A stretch of 64,000 nt of DNA, from positions 1 through 64,000 of the forward strand of contig CAJQUW010012908.1 of the NCBI GenBank assembly GCA_907163375.1. The letters are read 5' to 3'. A program made the position numbers and the translations under genes. Shown here piece after piece: positions 1-13,159 of the stretch; the stretch's first letter is position 1; every line of letters starts with the position of its first letter. The DNA comes from Prostheceraeus crozeri. Lineage: Eukaryota; Platyhelminthes; Polycladida; Euryleptidae. A model generated the notes under the pieces. The model saw only the letters and a program-made list of their open reading frames with translations, was not told the origin of the DNA and ran no database searches.

Positions 1-3000
1 TGTGAACTGCAGAACGCATCGTTTGTGAAGCTGTCAGGGAATCGCTGGATGCCTCTAGTAAGTGTGAAACTGCAGAACAGACATCGTTGAAGCTGTCAGG
101 GAATCCGCTGATGCCTCTCAGTAAGTGTGAACTGCGAGAACAGGACATCGTTTGAAGCTGTCAGGGAATTTCATGATTGCTCTAGTAAATGTGAACTGCA
201 GAGAAACAGACATCGTTGAAGCTGACAGGGAAATCGCTGATGCCCTCTAGTAAGTGTGAACTGACAGAAACAGACATCGTTTGAAGCTGTCAGGGAATTC
301 GCTGATGGCCCTCTAGTAACGTGTGAACTGCAGACAGACATCGGTTGAAGCTTGTCAGGGAATCCGCTGATGCCTCTAGTAAGTGTGAACTGCAGAACAG
401 GACATCGTTTGAAGCTGTCAGGGAATCGCTGTTGCCTCCAGTATTGTGTGAACTGCAGAACAGGACATCGTTGAAGCTGTCAGGGAAATCGATGATGCAC
501 TCTAGTAATTTGTGAACTGCAGAACAGACATCGTTGAAGCGCTCAGGGAATCGCTGATGCCTTTGTAAATTTTGGAAAGCAGAACAGACATCGATTGAAG
601 TGTCAGGGAATCACTGAGGCCTTAGTAAGTGTGAACTGAGACAGACATCGTGAAGCTGTCAGGAGATCACTGATTGCCTCTAGTAAGTGTGAAACTGCAG
701 AACAGGACATCGTTGAAAGCTGTCAGGGAATCGCATGATGCCTCCAGTAAGTGTGAACTTGCAGATAACAGGACATCGTTGAAGCTGACATGGGAATCGC
801 TGATGCTCTAGTAAGTGTGAACTGCAGAACAGACATCGTTGAACGCTGACAGGGAATCGCTGCTGCCTCTCTAGTAAGTGGTGAACTGCAGAAGACTGGA
901 CATCGTTGACGCTGACGGGAATCGATGATTGCCTCCAGTAAGTGTGAACTGCAGAACAGACATCGTTGAAGTAGTCAGGGATCGCTGATGCCTCTAGTAA
1001 GTGTGAAACTGCTTGAACAGACATCGTTGAAGCTGTCAGGGAATCGCTGGATGCCTCTATTAAGTGGTGAACTGCAGAACAGACATCGTTTGAAGCTGTC
1101 AGGGAATCATCTGATGCCTCTAGTAAGTGGTGAACTGCAGAAACAGACATCGTTGAAGCTTGTCAGGTGAATCACTGATTCCACCAATAAGGTGGTGACT
1201 GACAGAAGACATCGTTGAAGCTGTCAGGAATCACTGAATGACTCTAGTAAATGGAAACTTGCGAACAGACATCGTGAAGTGACAGGGATATCACTGATGC
1301 CTCTAGTTAAATGTGAACTGCAGGAACAGACATCGTTGTTGAAGCTGTCAGGGAATCGCTGATGCCTCTGTAAGTGTTGAACTGCATGAACAGACACTCG
1401 TTTGAAGCTGACAGGGAATCGCTGATGCCTCTAGTAAAGTGTGAACTGCAGAAACAGACATCGTTGTTGAAGCTGTTCTGGATCGATGATGCTCTAGTAG
1501 TGGAACTGCAGAAACAGAACATCGTTTTGAGCTGGACAGGGAATCGCTGAAGCCTCAGTAAGTTTGAAACTGAGAACAGACAACGTTGAAGTAGGTCAGG
1601 GAAATGCTGATGCTCTCTAGTAAGTTGTGAAACTGCAGAACAGACATCGTTGAAGCTGTCATGGAATCGCTGATGCCTCCAGTAGTGTTGGGAACTGCAG
1701 CCGAAAGACATGTTGAAGCTGTCAGGAATCGCTGCTATGCCTCTAGTAAATGTGAAACTGCAGATACAGACATCGTTTTGAGCTGTCAGGGGAATCACTG
1801 ATGCCTCCAATATGTGTGACTGCACAGAACAGAATCGTTTGAAGCTGTCAGGGAATCGCTGATGCTCCAGTAAGTTGTGAATGCAGAACAGACATCGTTG
1901 AAGGATCAGGGAATCGCTGATGCCTCTAGTAAGTGTGAACTGCAGGAACAGTCATCGTTTTTGAAGCTGACAGGAATCGTGATGCCTCGTAAGTGTGTGA
2001 ACTGCAGTCCTGAACAGACATTCGTTGAAAGCTGGTCCCCCCAGGGAATGATGATTTGACTTCTGAGTTAATTGTGAATGCAGATCAGACATCGTTGAAG
2101 CTCTCAGGGAATCGCTGTGCCTCTAGTAAATGTGAACTGCAGACCAGAACATCGTTTGAAGCTTGTCAGGGAATCATGATGCCTCTAGGTTAAAGTGTGA
2201 ACTGCAGAACAGACATCGTTGAAGCTGTCAGGGAATCTTGATGACAGTCAATGTGAATGCAGAAAACAGAAATCGTTGAAAGCTGTCAGGAATCAACTGA
2301 TTCTCCAATAAGGTGATAACTGCAGAACAAGACATCGTTGAAGCTGTCAGGGAATCCTGATGACTCTAGTAAATGTGAATCTGCAGAAACAGCATCGCTG
2401 GAAGTGACAGGGATCACTGATGCCTCTAGTAAATGTGACTGCAGAAACAGCATCGTGAAGCTTACAGGAAACGCTGATGCCTCTAGTAAGTGTGAATGCA
2501 GTTAAACAGACATCGTTGAAGTGTAGGAATCGCTGATGCCTTTGTAAGTGTGAATCCCCCCCCCCCCCGCAGAAACAGACTTCGTTGAAGCTGAGGGAAT
2601 CGCTTGATGCCTCTAGTAGTGTGAACTGCAGACAGACATCGTTGAAGCTGTCAGGAATCGTGATGCCTCCAGTAAGTGTGACTGCAGAAACAGACATCGT
2701 TGGAAGATGTCAGGGAATCGCTGATGCCTCTAGTATATGTGATTGCAGACAGACATCGTTGAAGCTGTCAGGGAATCACTGATGTCCAATATGTGTGAAC
2801 TGCAGAACAGACATTCGTTGAAGCTGGTCGGGAACGCTGATGCCTCCAGTTAAGTGTGACTGCAGTACAGACATGTTGAAGTGGTTCAGGGGATAAAGGA
2901 GAAAAATCGCTGATGCCTCTAGTAAGTGTTCTGAACTGCAGATACAGACATCGTTGAAGCTGGTTGAAGCTGTCAGGGAATCATGATGCCTCAATAAGTT

Positions 3001-4895
3001 GTGAACTGCAGACAGACATCGTTGATAGCTGACAGGGAATCGTGATGCAACCGTAAGTGTGAAACTGCAGAAACAGATCGTTGAAGCTGTCAGGATCGAT
3101 GATGCCTTAGTAAGTGTGAAACTGAGAAACAGTCATCGTTGAAGCTCTAGGGAATCGCTGATGCTATAGTAAATTGTGAGACTGGCAGAACAGACATCGT
3201 TGAAGCTGTCAGGGAATCACTGATGCCTCTAGTTAAGTGTGAACTGCAGAACAGGACATCGTTTGAAGCTGTCAGGAATCGCTGAGCTCTAGTAAATGTG
3301 AATCGTCAGAAACAGACATCGTTGAAGTGTCAGGGAATCACTTATGACTCCAATAAGTGTGGAACGCAGAACAGCCATTTTTCCGTTGAAGCTGACAGGG
3401 AATCGCCTGAGCCTTAGTAAATGGAAACAGCAGAACAGACCAGCGTTGAAGTGTCAGGGGATTCGTGATGCTTAGTAAGTGTTGAACTGGCAGAAAAGAC
3501 ATCGTTGAAGTGACAGGGAATCGCTGATGCCTCTAGTAAGTGTGAAACTGCAGAACAGACATCGTTTGAAGCTGTCAGGGAATCGCTGGATGCCTCCAGT
3601 AAGTGTGAACTGCAGAAACAGACATCGTTGAAGCTGTCAGGGAAATTCGCTGATGCCTCTAGTAAGTGTGAACTGCAGAATCAGACATCGTTGAAGCTGT
3701 CAGGGAATCGCTGATGCCTCTAGTAAGTGTGACTGCAGAACAGACATCGTTGAAGCTGTCAGAGGATCGCTGAAGCTCCAGTCAATGTTAACTGCAGAAC
3801 AGGACATCGTTGAAGCTTGTCAGGGGAATCATGATTACCTCCAATAAGTGTGAACTGTCAGAACAAGGACATCGTTGAAGCTGTCAGGGAGATCACTGAT
3901 GACTCTAGTAAGTGTGAACTGCAGAACAGACATCGTTGAAGCGTCGGGGAATCGCTGATGCCTCTAGGTAAGATGTGAATGCGAACAGGACATCGTTTGA
4001 AGCTGTCAGGGGGGGGACGGGGGGGGGAGGTGGGGGGGGGGGGGGGGGGGGGGGGGGGAATCACTGATTCTTTGCAAGTTTGTGAACTGCAGCAGAACAG
4101 ACATCGTTGACGCTGTCAGGGAATCCTGATGCCTCCAGTACGTGTGAACTGCATGAACAGACCTGTTTGAAGTGTCAGGGAATCGACTGATGCCTCATGT
4201 AAATGTGAACTGCAGAACAGACATGTTGAAGCTGTCAGGGAATACTGATTCCTCTAGCAGTGTGAACTGCAGAACTGACATTCGTTGAAGGCTGTCAGGG
4301 AATCATGATGTCCAGTAAGAGTGAACTGCAGTAACAGGACATCGTAGAGCTGGTCAGGGAATCGCTGATGCCTCAATAAGTGTGAACTGCAGAACTGACA
4401 TCGTTGAAGCTGTCAGGTAATCACTGATGCCTCTAGTTAAGTGTGACACTGCAGAACAGACATCGTTGAAGCTGTCAGGGAATCGCTTGATGCCTCTAGT
4501 AAATGTGAACATGCAGAACCAAGTACATCGATTGAAGCTGTCAGGGAATCAATGATTCCTCTAGCAAGTGTGAACTGCGGGAACAGGACATCGTTGAAGC
4601 TATGTCAGGGAATCACTGATGCCTCCAGTAAAGTGTGAACTTGCAGCAACAGACATGTATGAATGCTGACAGGGAAATCGTGATTGCCTCCAGTTAGTCG
4701 TGAAACTGCAAGAAACAGACATCAACTGAAGCTGACAGGGAATCACTGATGCCTCTAGTAAGTGTGAACTGCAGAACAGACATCGCTGATGCCTCCAGTA
4801 AGTGTGAACTGCAGAACAGACATCGCTGAAGCTGACAGGGAATCACTGATGCATCTAGTAAGTGTGAACTGCATAACAGACATCGCTGAAGCTGA
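1..4895. repeat. 60-bp satellite array, very indel-rich
   Basis: A head-to-tail array of about 80 copies of a unit near 60 bp. Each unit can be recognised by GTGAACTGCAGAACAGACAT, then CGTTGAAGCTGTCAGGGAAT, then CGCTGATGCCTCTAGTAAGT. The array runs off the left edge of the window. Nearly every copy carries one or more single-base insertions or deletions, mostly in short homopolymers, while substitutions are fewer; the last copies (about 4735-4890) are cleaner. That pattern fits uncorrected long-read errors better than biological decay, but I cannot prove it. Open frames inside the array are by-products of the repeat. Confidence 0.93.
4009..4058. repeat. Long G homopolymer inside the satellite
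   Basis: About 50 bases that are almost all G interrupt one satellite unit; a shorter C run lies near 2556-2567. No other unit has them, so they are probably local expansions or assembly/basecalling artefacts. Confidence 0.7.
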
Positions 4896-5272
4896 CTCTG
4901 TTGCTCTTAGGAAGTCCATGAAATTTGAATTCTTGAGCTGTTTGTGACAGATAATGAAGAAATGTAGAAAGTTTATGAAAGTTTGCTGTCTCAATAGATT
5001 GTAATTCATGAAAAGCTTCTAAAATCTATGAATTTGTGCACTCCGGATTGATTCGAATTTCTATTTAAAAATGATTTGAAATATCCATTCACCAATTCAT
5101 TCATTTATAGATTCTCAAGCGGGGGCTATCTCGTACGGTAGGAATGCTATGCGAAATTGGCGGGCAGAAATGCATTTCAAACTCATTTCAATCAGTTCTA
5201 TGACCTCAATAGCTATCGAGAGTGAAATACACTGGGTTTTCCACATCTCCGAGACATAGTAGGGTATAAATC
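4896..5272. other. Unannotated spacer
   Basis: Ordinary AT-rich sequence between the satellite and the first dispersed repeat. I see no gene, splice-flanked exon or repeat here. Confidence 0.5.
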
Positions 5273-5515
5273 ATAGAAATAGATTGTTGTTTATCTGAAG
5301 TTGACTAGAATGGAAATTGACTCAAAGTCGCGGCACATCCGGGGGAACTAAGTTGCGGCATGAACCACCAATGAAAAGCTTAGAATGGCACATGTGACTG
5401 ATTCTAACCCAATCATACAGCCGTTGACAAGCGAATCTAAGTGAAAATGCGTGCGATTTTTGTGCCACTATTGTGTATTGCATGAATCTTTACTTCCATT
5501 CTAGAGGTTTTATTG
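5273..5515. repeat. Dispersed repeat, copy A
   Basis: About 245 bp that recur in the same orientation at 17425-17668 with scattered substitutions and small indels. Shared blocks include TTGACTAGAATGGAAATTGA and GCGGCACATCCGGGGGAACT. No coding potential; probably a non-autonomous interspersed repeat. It directly precedes the LTR element. Confidence 0.8.
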
Positions 5516-5561
5516 TTATCAATTTCTATGGTATAAATAACTGCATTGCAGACATTCACTT

Positions 5562-5774
5562 TGTTGTCGTGAGATTTCTATGACCTCTTTGACAGTCTGC
5601 ATGTGACGCACTGGTAAATTGTGTTCATCGCATTTCATGAGTCTCTCGATGCATGCTTTCTTAACATGATATTCTGCTGGCACGTTAGGTTGTTTTCAAT
5701 TAACTACACACTTTCCAGTTTGAGTTGCCCTTGTTAATAGAAATTTCAATATCTAACTCACAACTTTCTTGGGC
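5562..5774 (+). repeat. 5' LTR
   Basis: Begins TGTTGTCGTGAGATTTCT and is nearly identical to 7361-7573. The 3' boundary is uncertain: the shared sequence continues to the GGGC just before the gag ATG, beyond the last plausible CA end at about 5762. Confidence 0.7.
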
Positions 5775-6427
5775 ATGGAAAAGCTCAATGACTGCATCAA
5801 ACCGTTTGATGGATCATTGGATATTGTGACTTGGCTAAAGAAGGTGAAGTTGATTGCCCGAATAAAGAAGATAACTGATTTGGCTGCTTTAATTCCACTT
5901 TATTTGGAGGGACCAGCATTCGAGGTATATGATCAATTGACAGATAAAGATAAGGACGACGGTGATATCATTGAGAGAACGTTGGTACAAGCTTTCGGTC
6001 AAAACAAGTTTGCCGCTTACGATGTTCTTCGACAACGTGATTGGAAAGCTGGAGAAGCCGTAGACGTATACCTCGTGACCTTCGTCGATTGGCAAAATTA
6101 GCAGAAGTTGACTCAGATGAACTCGTATGCTGTGCATTCATATGCGGACTTCCAATAGACGCATCTTCGCAACTGCGCGCTGGATCTCGCATTGCTGGGT
6201 CAGACTTACCTGAAATAGTTAAACAAGCATGTGTGCTAATGGATGAAAGAATTCAAGGTGCTATGGCTGCTGTTGGGAGAACTACGAAACACAGGGACCG
6301 CAGCGAAACTGTGAGGGATGTTCAAAGGCGTGCGACCTGTTATGCGTGCGGAGGGAATCATCATATTCGATTTTGTAATCAAGTTCGCGACATTATTTGT
6401 TATCGTTGCCACAACCCTGAAGGTTGA
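5775..6427 (+). pseudogene. Gag-like protein with zinc knuckles, frameshifted
   Basis: The first frame starts at ATG 5775 and runs to about 6075. It encodes a retrotransposon gag-type helical domain (residues such as MEKLNDCIKPFDGSLDIVTW). The same domain then continues in another frame to 6427, so one frameshift lies near 6070-6080. The second part ends in a zinc-knuckle region, CYACGGNHHIRFC followed by CYRC. The first knuckle is one residue shorter than the usual CX2CX4HX4C, and the second is cut off at the junction with the integrase, which marks the probable internal deletion. Gag would form the particle shell and bind RNA; this copy cannot make an intact product. Confidence 0.7.
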
Positions 6428-7279
6428 AGTCTTCGTCAATTACCAAAGATCAAGTGTCGAAAGTTCTGGCAGCATGTGTTCAATTCCGTTCAATCGACCC
6501 AGTACCAGTCAAGTGGGAGAAGGGAGCTCTTGATGTTGATCAGAATTGGCAGAGGATTGCTATTGATGTCACTCATTACAACCGGTCGTGCTATTTGACT
6601 CTGATTGACTGCGGCCCCGGAAGATTCGCAATTTGGAGACGGATGCCAGATGAATCGGTATCTTCGATTTTGAAAGAGATAATTCAAATATTTCGTGAGC
6701 GAGGCCCTCCACGAGAGATCTTAATGGACAATGGACCTTCATTCAGATCTGCGGCTATGAGAAATGTGCTCAAGGAATGGTCCGTGGAGCCAATGTATCG
6801 CTGTGCTTACCGACCTGAAGGCAATGCAATAATAGAAAGGCATCACAGAACGATCAAGTCTAAGGCCGCGAGGTCGAATCAGAATCCTTTGCAGATTGTA
6901 TATTGGTATAATATAACGCCTCGAGATGCAACCAATCCTGAATCTTTGCCATGTAAAGCCATACATAATTACGAATGGAGATTGCCTGAGGTAGGCTTAT
7001 GCCCCAAAGAATCCAATCAGCAATCAACTGAAGAACTCCGAGGCATGAAGCGGGGTGATAAAGTGTTCGTGAAACCTGGTTCGGCAAGATGCACTTCGAT
7101 TTTGATTTGATGCACTGATCGTCAAATCAAAGTGAACGGAATACCTCGACGTGTCTGATGTTCGTCCGGTGCCTGAGGCTGAGGTACGAGAGGACTTGTC
7201 AGACAGTGAACCTCAACAAAGACTAACTAGGAGCGTAAGGCGTCGAGACTTTCATGGCAATGATATCTATGATACGTGA
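6424..7279 (+). pseudogene. Retroviral-type integrase (rve) core and C-terminus
   Basis: The frame 6424-7110 carries the catalytic D,D,E of a Ty3/gypsy-type integrase: D in IAIDVTHYN, D in LMDNGPSF and E in AIIERHHRTIK. The N-terminal HHCC zinc finger is missing, as expected if the junction at about 6425 deleted everything upstream. After a stop at 7108-7110 the conserved tail (KVNGIPRRVSDVRPVPE) continues in a different frame to 7279, so a second frameshift separates core and tail. Integration activity is therefore unlikely. Confidence 0.75.
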
Positions 7280-7360
7280 TTTATATGATGTGTACAGATT
7301 GTGTAGTTATAATTTTTGTATTTTTTTTATTTTATTTTCAAACTCAAGTTCGAGTGGGCG

Positions 7361-7573
7361 TGTTGTCGTGAGATTTCTATGACCTCTTTGACAGTCCGCA
7401 TGTGACGCACTGGTAAATTGTGTTCATCGCATTTCATGAGTCTCTCGATGCATGCTTTCTTAACATGATATTCTGCTGGCACGTTTGGTCGTTTTCAATT
7501 AACTACACACTTTCCAGTTTGAGTTGCCCTTGTTAATAGAAATTTCAATATCTAACTCACAGCTTTCTTGGGC
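7361..7573 (+). repeat. 3' LTR
   Basis: A copy of 5562-5774 with about four substitutions in 213 bp, which suggests a fairly recent insertion. The sequence just upstream, CAAGTTCGAGTGGGCG, may be a degraded polypurine tract. Confidence 0.7.
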
Positions 7574-9684
7574 TTCAAAATATTTGTTGAAAGGACTGAA
7601 TTTCATGTGTTTTCTGTATTTGTAAACACTTAGAAGTAAGCATGGGATGTGTGCTATGTTAAGGCTTGTGTTTTACGTGCTGACGGTCTTCTATTACTCC
7701 TACTAAAGTTATTAACAGCAAGTTCGAATTGCATTTCATTTTGTCACCACAGACCGATGTTCTTGACGAATGCCACTGATTTTGTAAAGGTCCTCTTGAC
7801 AAACAGATGTCAGTGAAGATGAATAGACTGCTAAAGCTCCGCCAAGGAGGCTGACGGTACCACTTTTCTCTTGTCAAATGGTGCAATCGTAAATTAAGTA
7901 TCTTCCCAATTTGTCATTGAAGTTTAAAGCAGGTGATTATGATGCGCCTTAGTGACATTTGCCGCATAGCAGCGAAAAGTACATTATCTGTGTTTTATCA
8001 GCCTGGTCACTCGCAGAAGCTATTACTTACATAAATTTCAATGTAATATTGCCTCAGTTTTTCACATTCGAATTGAAGATCTTCGATGAAAGCAGTGACC
8101 CATGACTGCAATGCCGTAACTGACCGAATTTTTTCTACCCGTTTTCTTCACGATTATTGTATCACTAGATTTTAGGTTTTGTTTTGATGAAAGCAACGGT
8201 GTCAAGAAAACTTGATGAATGAAGGCACAGCCGTTTATGATGCATTGCTAAAGAAAGGAGAGAGCGTCCAGAACATCGCATTGAACATGAGATACCATCA
8301 CAGCATTACATCAGAAACCAATAGGCTGCTGATTTGAGATTCGGTTCCAAGCTGTGATGCGAGAAATGTCGAATCTTGTCAATCATTTCTCCAATTTCTT
8401 CTGATTTAAAGCCTTTCATTGTTCGACACGAATTGAAGGTGAATAAATATGTGATTCTACCTGGAAGCGACTGAAACGTCGGTTTCTAAACAAGTTGAAG
8501 CACATATAGTTCGCTCTGCATGTTGTTCAGATGACCCTTGGTTGGTCTCTCCTATTTTCAAACCTGGGCATGTGCAATATGCATTGATAGGATCTATGGT
8601 GTAACTTTCTACAACAAAGATGAAAGCGAATAGAAAAGAAAGTTTGAAAAAGATGAAAAAAATTTCTTCCACAAAGTAATTTACAGAAAAGCAAGTGATG
8701 GCCACGGGCGGTAGCTCTTACAGAAGAGCGGAAAATGAGTTCTCGCGTCACAGTAACACAAATAAAGCACATTCTTTAATCACTTTTTGAAGGCAAAAGT
8801 TGACGGAGCCAAAACACATGACAAAGGCGATTTATTCCAAATCTTGCAAACACGAAAGAAAAAGAAATAACTCAAATAATTACTTTTTGGGAAAATGCGA
8901 TGAACTGGCTGAAGAGAAACTGGTAAAACTACGTGTACAGTGAGAAAAGGAGACGGAAGTAAAGTATTTATCAAAGTCGTAGTCCATGAGATCGTGAAAG
9001 TTCATAAAGGAAACAGAGGTCCAACATAGTTCTTCTCTTCCAAAGGGGAGGGGAAGTTTTAGTCGGCGTGCGAAATGCCGCATCTTTTACAAACTTGTCG
9101 AGTAAAGTATCTCTGCACATGTTCAAGTCGATCGATGTCGCGTTTTAAATATGGACTTAATATTTGAGAATTTGTCTCGAGAATAGGACGAACAAAGGAT
9201 TTGTAACCGTGGATTAACAAATCGACATCAGGTGACGTAAAACCTTACAGAAGGCTGTAGGCACGAGAATAGGATTTACTACAATTCTATCACAATGAGA
9301 ATGAAACTTCACGTCCGATGAAATGAGGATTCCCAAGCCGTTGACAGAATTAACAGATCTCAAGGTAGGATCAATCAATGCGTCTTCAGAGAATGTTTTG
9401 CCTATAGAAAATACACAGCATTTTTTAATGGCTAATCGACATGTAGTAAATTCAGTGAAATAAAAACAGAATCATAATGCCTTGATACTGCCCACATGAC
9501 GGAACGCGTTGGGTTTTTACTATTTATAGAAAAAAGAACTATTTGTCTCAACCAACGGAGAGACAAAGATATAGATCATTTATTCATCAATTTAAGTTGC
9601 AACATTTTGAGTAGAAGCGCACATCTGTTCAGGTTTATTCGCCGATAATCAGCTCTATTGACATGTCGATTACTTTCCTTTCAG
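7574..9684. other. Unannotated intergenic or intronic sequence
   Basis: I see no convincing exon, RNA gene or repeat in these 2.1 kb. Open frames are short and lack recognisable protein similarity. If the THUMPD2-like gene extends leftwards, this stretch is probably intron. Confidence 0.45.
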
Positions 9685-9802
9685 GATTGCCATTTAGAGA
9701 CGGTATTGTGGACACTATCTGTTCGGATCTTCCTTTCGGGTACAAACATTGTCGGGGGATGGATTTAATGAAGCACTACAAACGCTGGATCACTTGTTGG
9801 AG
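9685..9802 (+). CDS. THUMPD2: THUMPD2-like methyltransferase, penultimate exon
   Basis: An exon bounded by a good acceptor (TACTTTCCTTTCAG) and a donor (GGAG|GTAAAT). It encodes LPFRDGIVDTICSDLPFGYK. The SDLPFG block is the catalytic motif IV of THUMP-domain RNA guanine-N2 methyltransferases (THUMPD2/THUMPD3/TRMT11 group), and LPFRDG is the strand just before it. The exon begins in phase 2 and ends with two bases of a codon. It joins in frame to the exon at 17983, whose sequence continues as the next helix and strand of the same fold. THUMPD2 is known to methylate U6 snRNA; assigning this gene to THUMPD2 rather than a relative is inference. SAM-binding and THUMP exons must lie further left. 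Confidence 0.62.
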
Positions 9803-11010
9803 GTAAATTCATGTCTTCTGAAATCCGCTTGAGATGTGCCGACCGAGTTTATTCTCTAGAAATGATAAAATGTGCCAGACATCCCTTGGATTGGATTTTG
9901 TTGTCTGGTTCTGGTCATAGTGTTTGGAGAGAACCGAGAGGTGGCCACAATATCAAGGTTGATTCTCTCAATATATTTTGGAAGTGTACAGAATGTGTTT
10001 TATACCATTAGGATTTTTTGTGATGAATTTGCTCTGAGAATTGTTGTCAACAGATCAGGAAAACGCAGACTACGTGAGCATCAACTGCCTTATAATTGAT
10101 TAATGACTGCACAATGGCTCCCCACGTTTCAGTCATTCGTGGATGCTTTCGGGGTGGGGGAGGGGGTCGACCAAGTGATGCCTTCTTTGACATAAATATT
10201 ACGGAACAAGATTCAGTGAATTCAAAAGTTCGTCATTTCACACCTGCGATTAACACCAAGGATTTCTATGAACCATAGATAGTAGGATGGGAGCAGTGAG
10301 CGTAATTTTCCGTCTATAGACGGATTTCCGTCTATTTCGGACGAAATTTGTTGGGTCACGAGATTCGCCAAAATATCCAATATAAAATAAAAGGGGTAGG
10401 GGGTTGGGTTTCAGCAGGCTCTGTAACTTTTTATTTTATTGGTGATGGAAGTTACTTCCGTTTAATTATTTATTCATTCTTAACTTTCACATTTGTTCTA
10501 TTTGAATATGTGGTAGGCCTATGCCAATTAATGCGCCAATGTTGTGTTGATTGAATTGTAATGTAGAAGTAGGCCTGTTGCATCACTACGATCAACAAAG
10601 CCTACCTAAAGCTAGTGATTAAGTCGTGGCATATTAACATGCTAATTAGAATTTGAATGTTTTTGTCTGCTGTACTATGTCTCTCATGAATTACATCTCG
10701 TTATGTAGGCGTACAAGAGAGTTCTGGAAGGTTACACTGTTAGGTATCGTGACTAAGGATGGGACTTCGCATTTGCGTTTTTAATACATAGTTCTTCCTA
10801 TTCTTTACCACTGGTTTTCTTTACATGACCATGATGTACATACTGCCATGTTTTCCTAGAAATGAAGTTCCGGAAACGTTGCAAAAGCTGATTTAACAAA
10901 CCCTACTCGAATTATCTATGTGTAATTAACATCAATGATAGCTCTCCGCACCCACTTTTCCATACTACTAATTTTCCGTCTATTCGATAAGCGTGCGTTA
11001 CGCCCACTGG

Positions 11011-11968
11011 GTGGGAGCTACTAACACTTCCTAAATTCGTGCACAAAGGGCTGAATAGCATGGATTTGTAGATCTTGAAACGCTGAATAAAAAAAATCAA
11101 ATTCTTGAGTGTCACAGCCAGTCGCTTTCAGTTATAGGTAAGGTTTACCCTCAGATACTTGAGGGGGAGGGTCCAGTGGATCCCGGAGCCATATCTTTCT
11201 ATCTTACTTTATGTGTTGAGGATATATGCACGTTATGTTAGAAGATCGCAAAATGTGAATATCTAGTTCTCTTACATGATCGCACATGACTGGTTGGCCT
11301 ACATGAATGAATGTTTAAAATGAAAGCTATCATTATATTCATAGTCCAACACTAAAAACAGACTGTTGGCATGGATAGATTTGAAATAATGGTCAAATGT
11401 AAGGGCTATGCTGCATGGAATAAATCACTTTCATTGAAATCAGCTATCTGAGGTTTAATGGCAACAGAAAACATCGTAAAATCGACTCTCAGTACAACTG
11501 ATACTGTACTAAATATCGATTTAAGAAGATAAACCAAGAATTTGTAAAAGGAGTCCACTGGACAACCCTCACGTCTCTGAGGGTTAAAGGATTCCAATTG
11601 GAAATTCCCAGCAAATTTCATGTTTTGACTTAATTTTTGCGATATCACTCATTTTGTAGAGGCTCTCAAACATCAAATACTGAATCATGTGACTCACTTC
11701 AACTTTTCTATCGAAGTTGATGTTCTGAACTCAATCATGTTTCAAATTTCATGGGATTCTGATAAATAGTTTCTTTTCTGCAAAAGATAATGTACGAAAA
11801 TTACCAAGTGTTTCACAATCCATTGATATTTAACCTTACCTATAACCGAAATCGACTAGCTGTGACACTCAAGAATTTGGCTTTCGCATTCAGCGTTTCA
11901 AGATCTGCAAATCCATGCTATTAAGCCCTTTGTGCGCGAATTGAGAAAGAAAGTGTCAGTGGCTCCCG
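11011..11968. repeat. Inverted repeat pair around 0.7 kb
   Basis: Arms at about 11011-11146 and 11832-11968 are imperfect reverse complements. Matching blocks include GTGTCACAGC and the gene-facing AACCTTAC ends. The interior has no coding capacity. This looks like a fold-back or non-autonomous DNA element, or two opposed copies of one repeat. Confidence 0.65.
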
Positions 11969-13159
11969 GACAATAGCTTTATAGTTCGTTAGTTCCATCT
12001 ATGATTCGTAGACATCTCTGTTAAAACTACAGAGTGACCATAAAGTCGCGCAAGTGAAATGGCTATGTGACCTTGCTATCGCTAGTAATGATATCGACAT
12101 ATATAATATATCACATTTTCTTCACGCGCGACTTAGCTCTGTAGAAGAGAGAAGCTTGATGTGTGTAGTAGCCTCCTCTAAACGGGATTCAACTGGGTCA
12201 ATGAACCTTTTGGCATAGAAAGCATAGAAAAATTTTCAAAATCTAATATGCAGGCCTGTGATTATTCCTCAAATCCTCAAAAATTCCTCAAATATAGCTT
12301 AACTATGAGAAATTCCTCAAATACGACACACTACAGACTAAATGTCAGATAATGTATTGTTTTTTGGCGAATGGCGATGATATGTAAACTTCCAAACAAG
12401 AAGCTGAGATGGAATCCTATAACATGTACCCTACATCCATACTGCTAATCATGAATCATTCATGATTTATTACCTTTATTTTTCTTTTCTCATGATTTAT
12501 AACTTAATAATTTTTCTCTTACACACCTGGTAGATTTTAGATAGCGTAATCCCGCTGTCCTAGCTAGATCTTTTGATTGGAAACAGACCTGTCCTTTTCT
12601 CATCTGAATGGGCAGGCTGTTAAATAGAATCTTTTCAATATATAAGTGATAAACATAATTTTGAACAGAACGACTTACTCACCAATTCATTCCACATGAG
12701 GAGAGGAGAACCGTTGTTGTCCTTCAAGTATTTTTAAATTTCTAGACATTTTAGGATATAATGATTTTTTTTAGCCTTGTCATATTTAGCATATCAAAAA
12801 TTAACTAGTCGTTGGCTTGTTTTTTTTAATTTTGTTACCTTGACGCATTTTGTTACGTTGAATTGATCTTGTTTCATGTCGTTTTCTTTTCTGCAAGCTA
12901 CAGGGCTGCGTCATAAGTCATCTCTGACTTATTTTGCTAAGCAGAGAAGTTGTCCGAAGATATTGTCTGTCGAACTCACTCATTTAATACTTTCACGCAT
13001 TTAATGAGTAAAACACAGCTATCAACCTACAGAAATTGTATATTTGAACACTGCAAGCAATTTTTTTTACTTCTAACTTCATAATATTGCTTAGAATTCC
13101 AACAATAAAATGCATATTCAATTATTTTCATTAATTATCTTGACCTTTTTCACAAGCTT

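Larger units (their letters stand above)
5562..7573 (+). mobile_element. Short LTR retroelement with gag and integrase only
   Basis: Two 213-bp direct repeats (5562-5774 and 7361-7573) with about four mismatches enclose a gag-like frame followed immediately by an integrase frame. No protease, reverse transcriptase or RNase H is present between them, so this is an internally deleted, non-autonomous copy of a Ty3/gypsy-like element, or a streamlined derivative. The gag start lies directly after the 5' repeat, leaving almost no room for a primer-binding site. I do not find a convincing target-site duplication. Confidence 0.75.

Noticed and set aside
680..4064. Frames inside the satellite
   Set aside because: They follow the repeat and its indels and share no sequence with known proteins.
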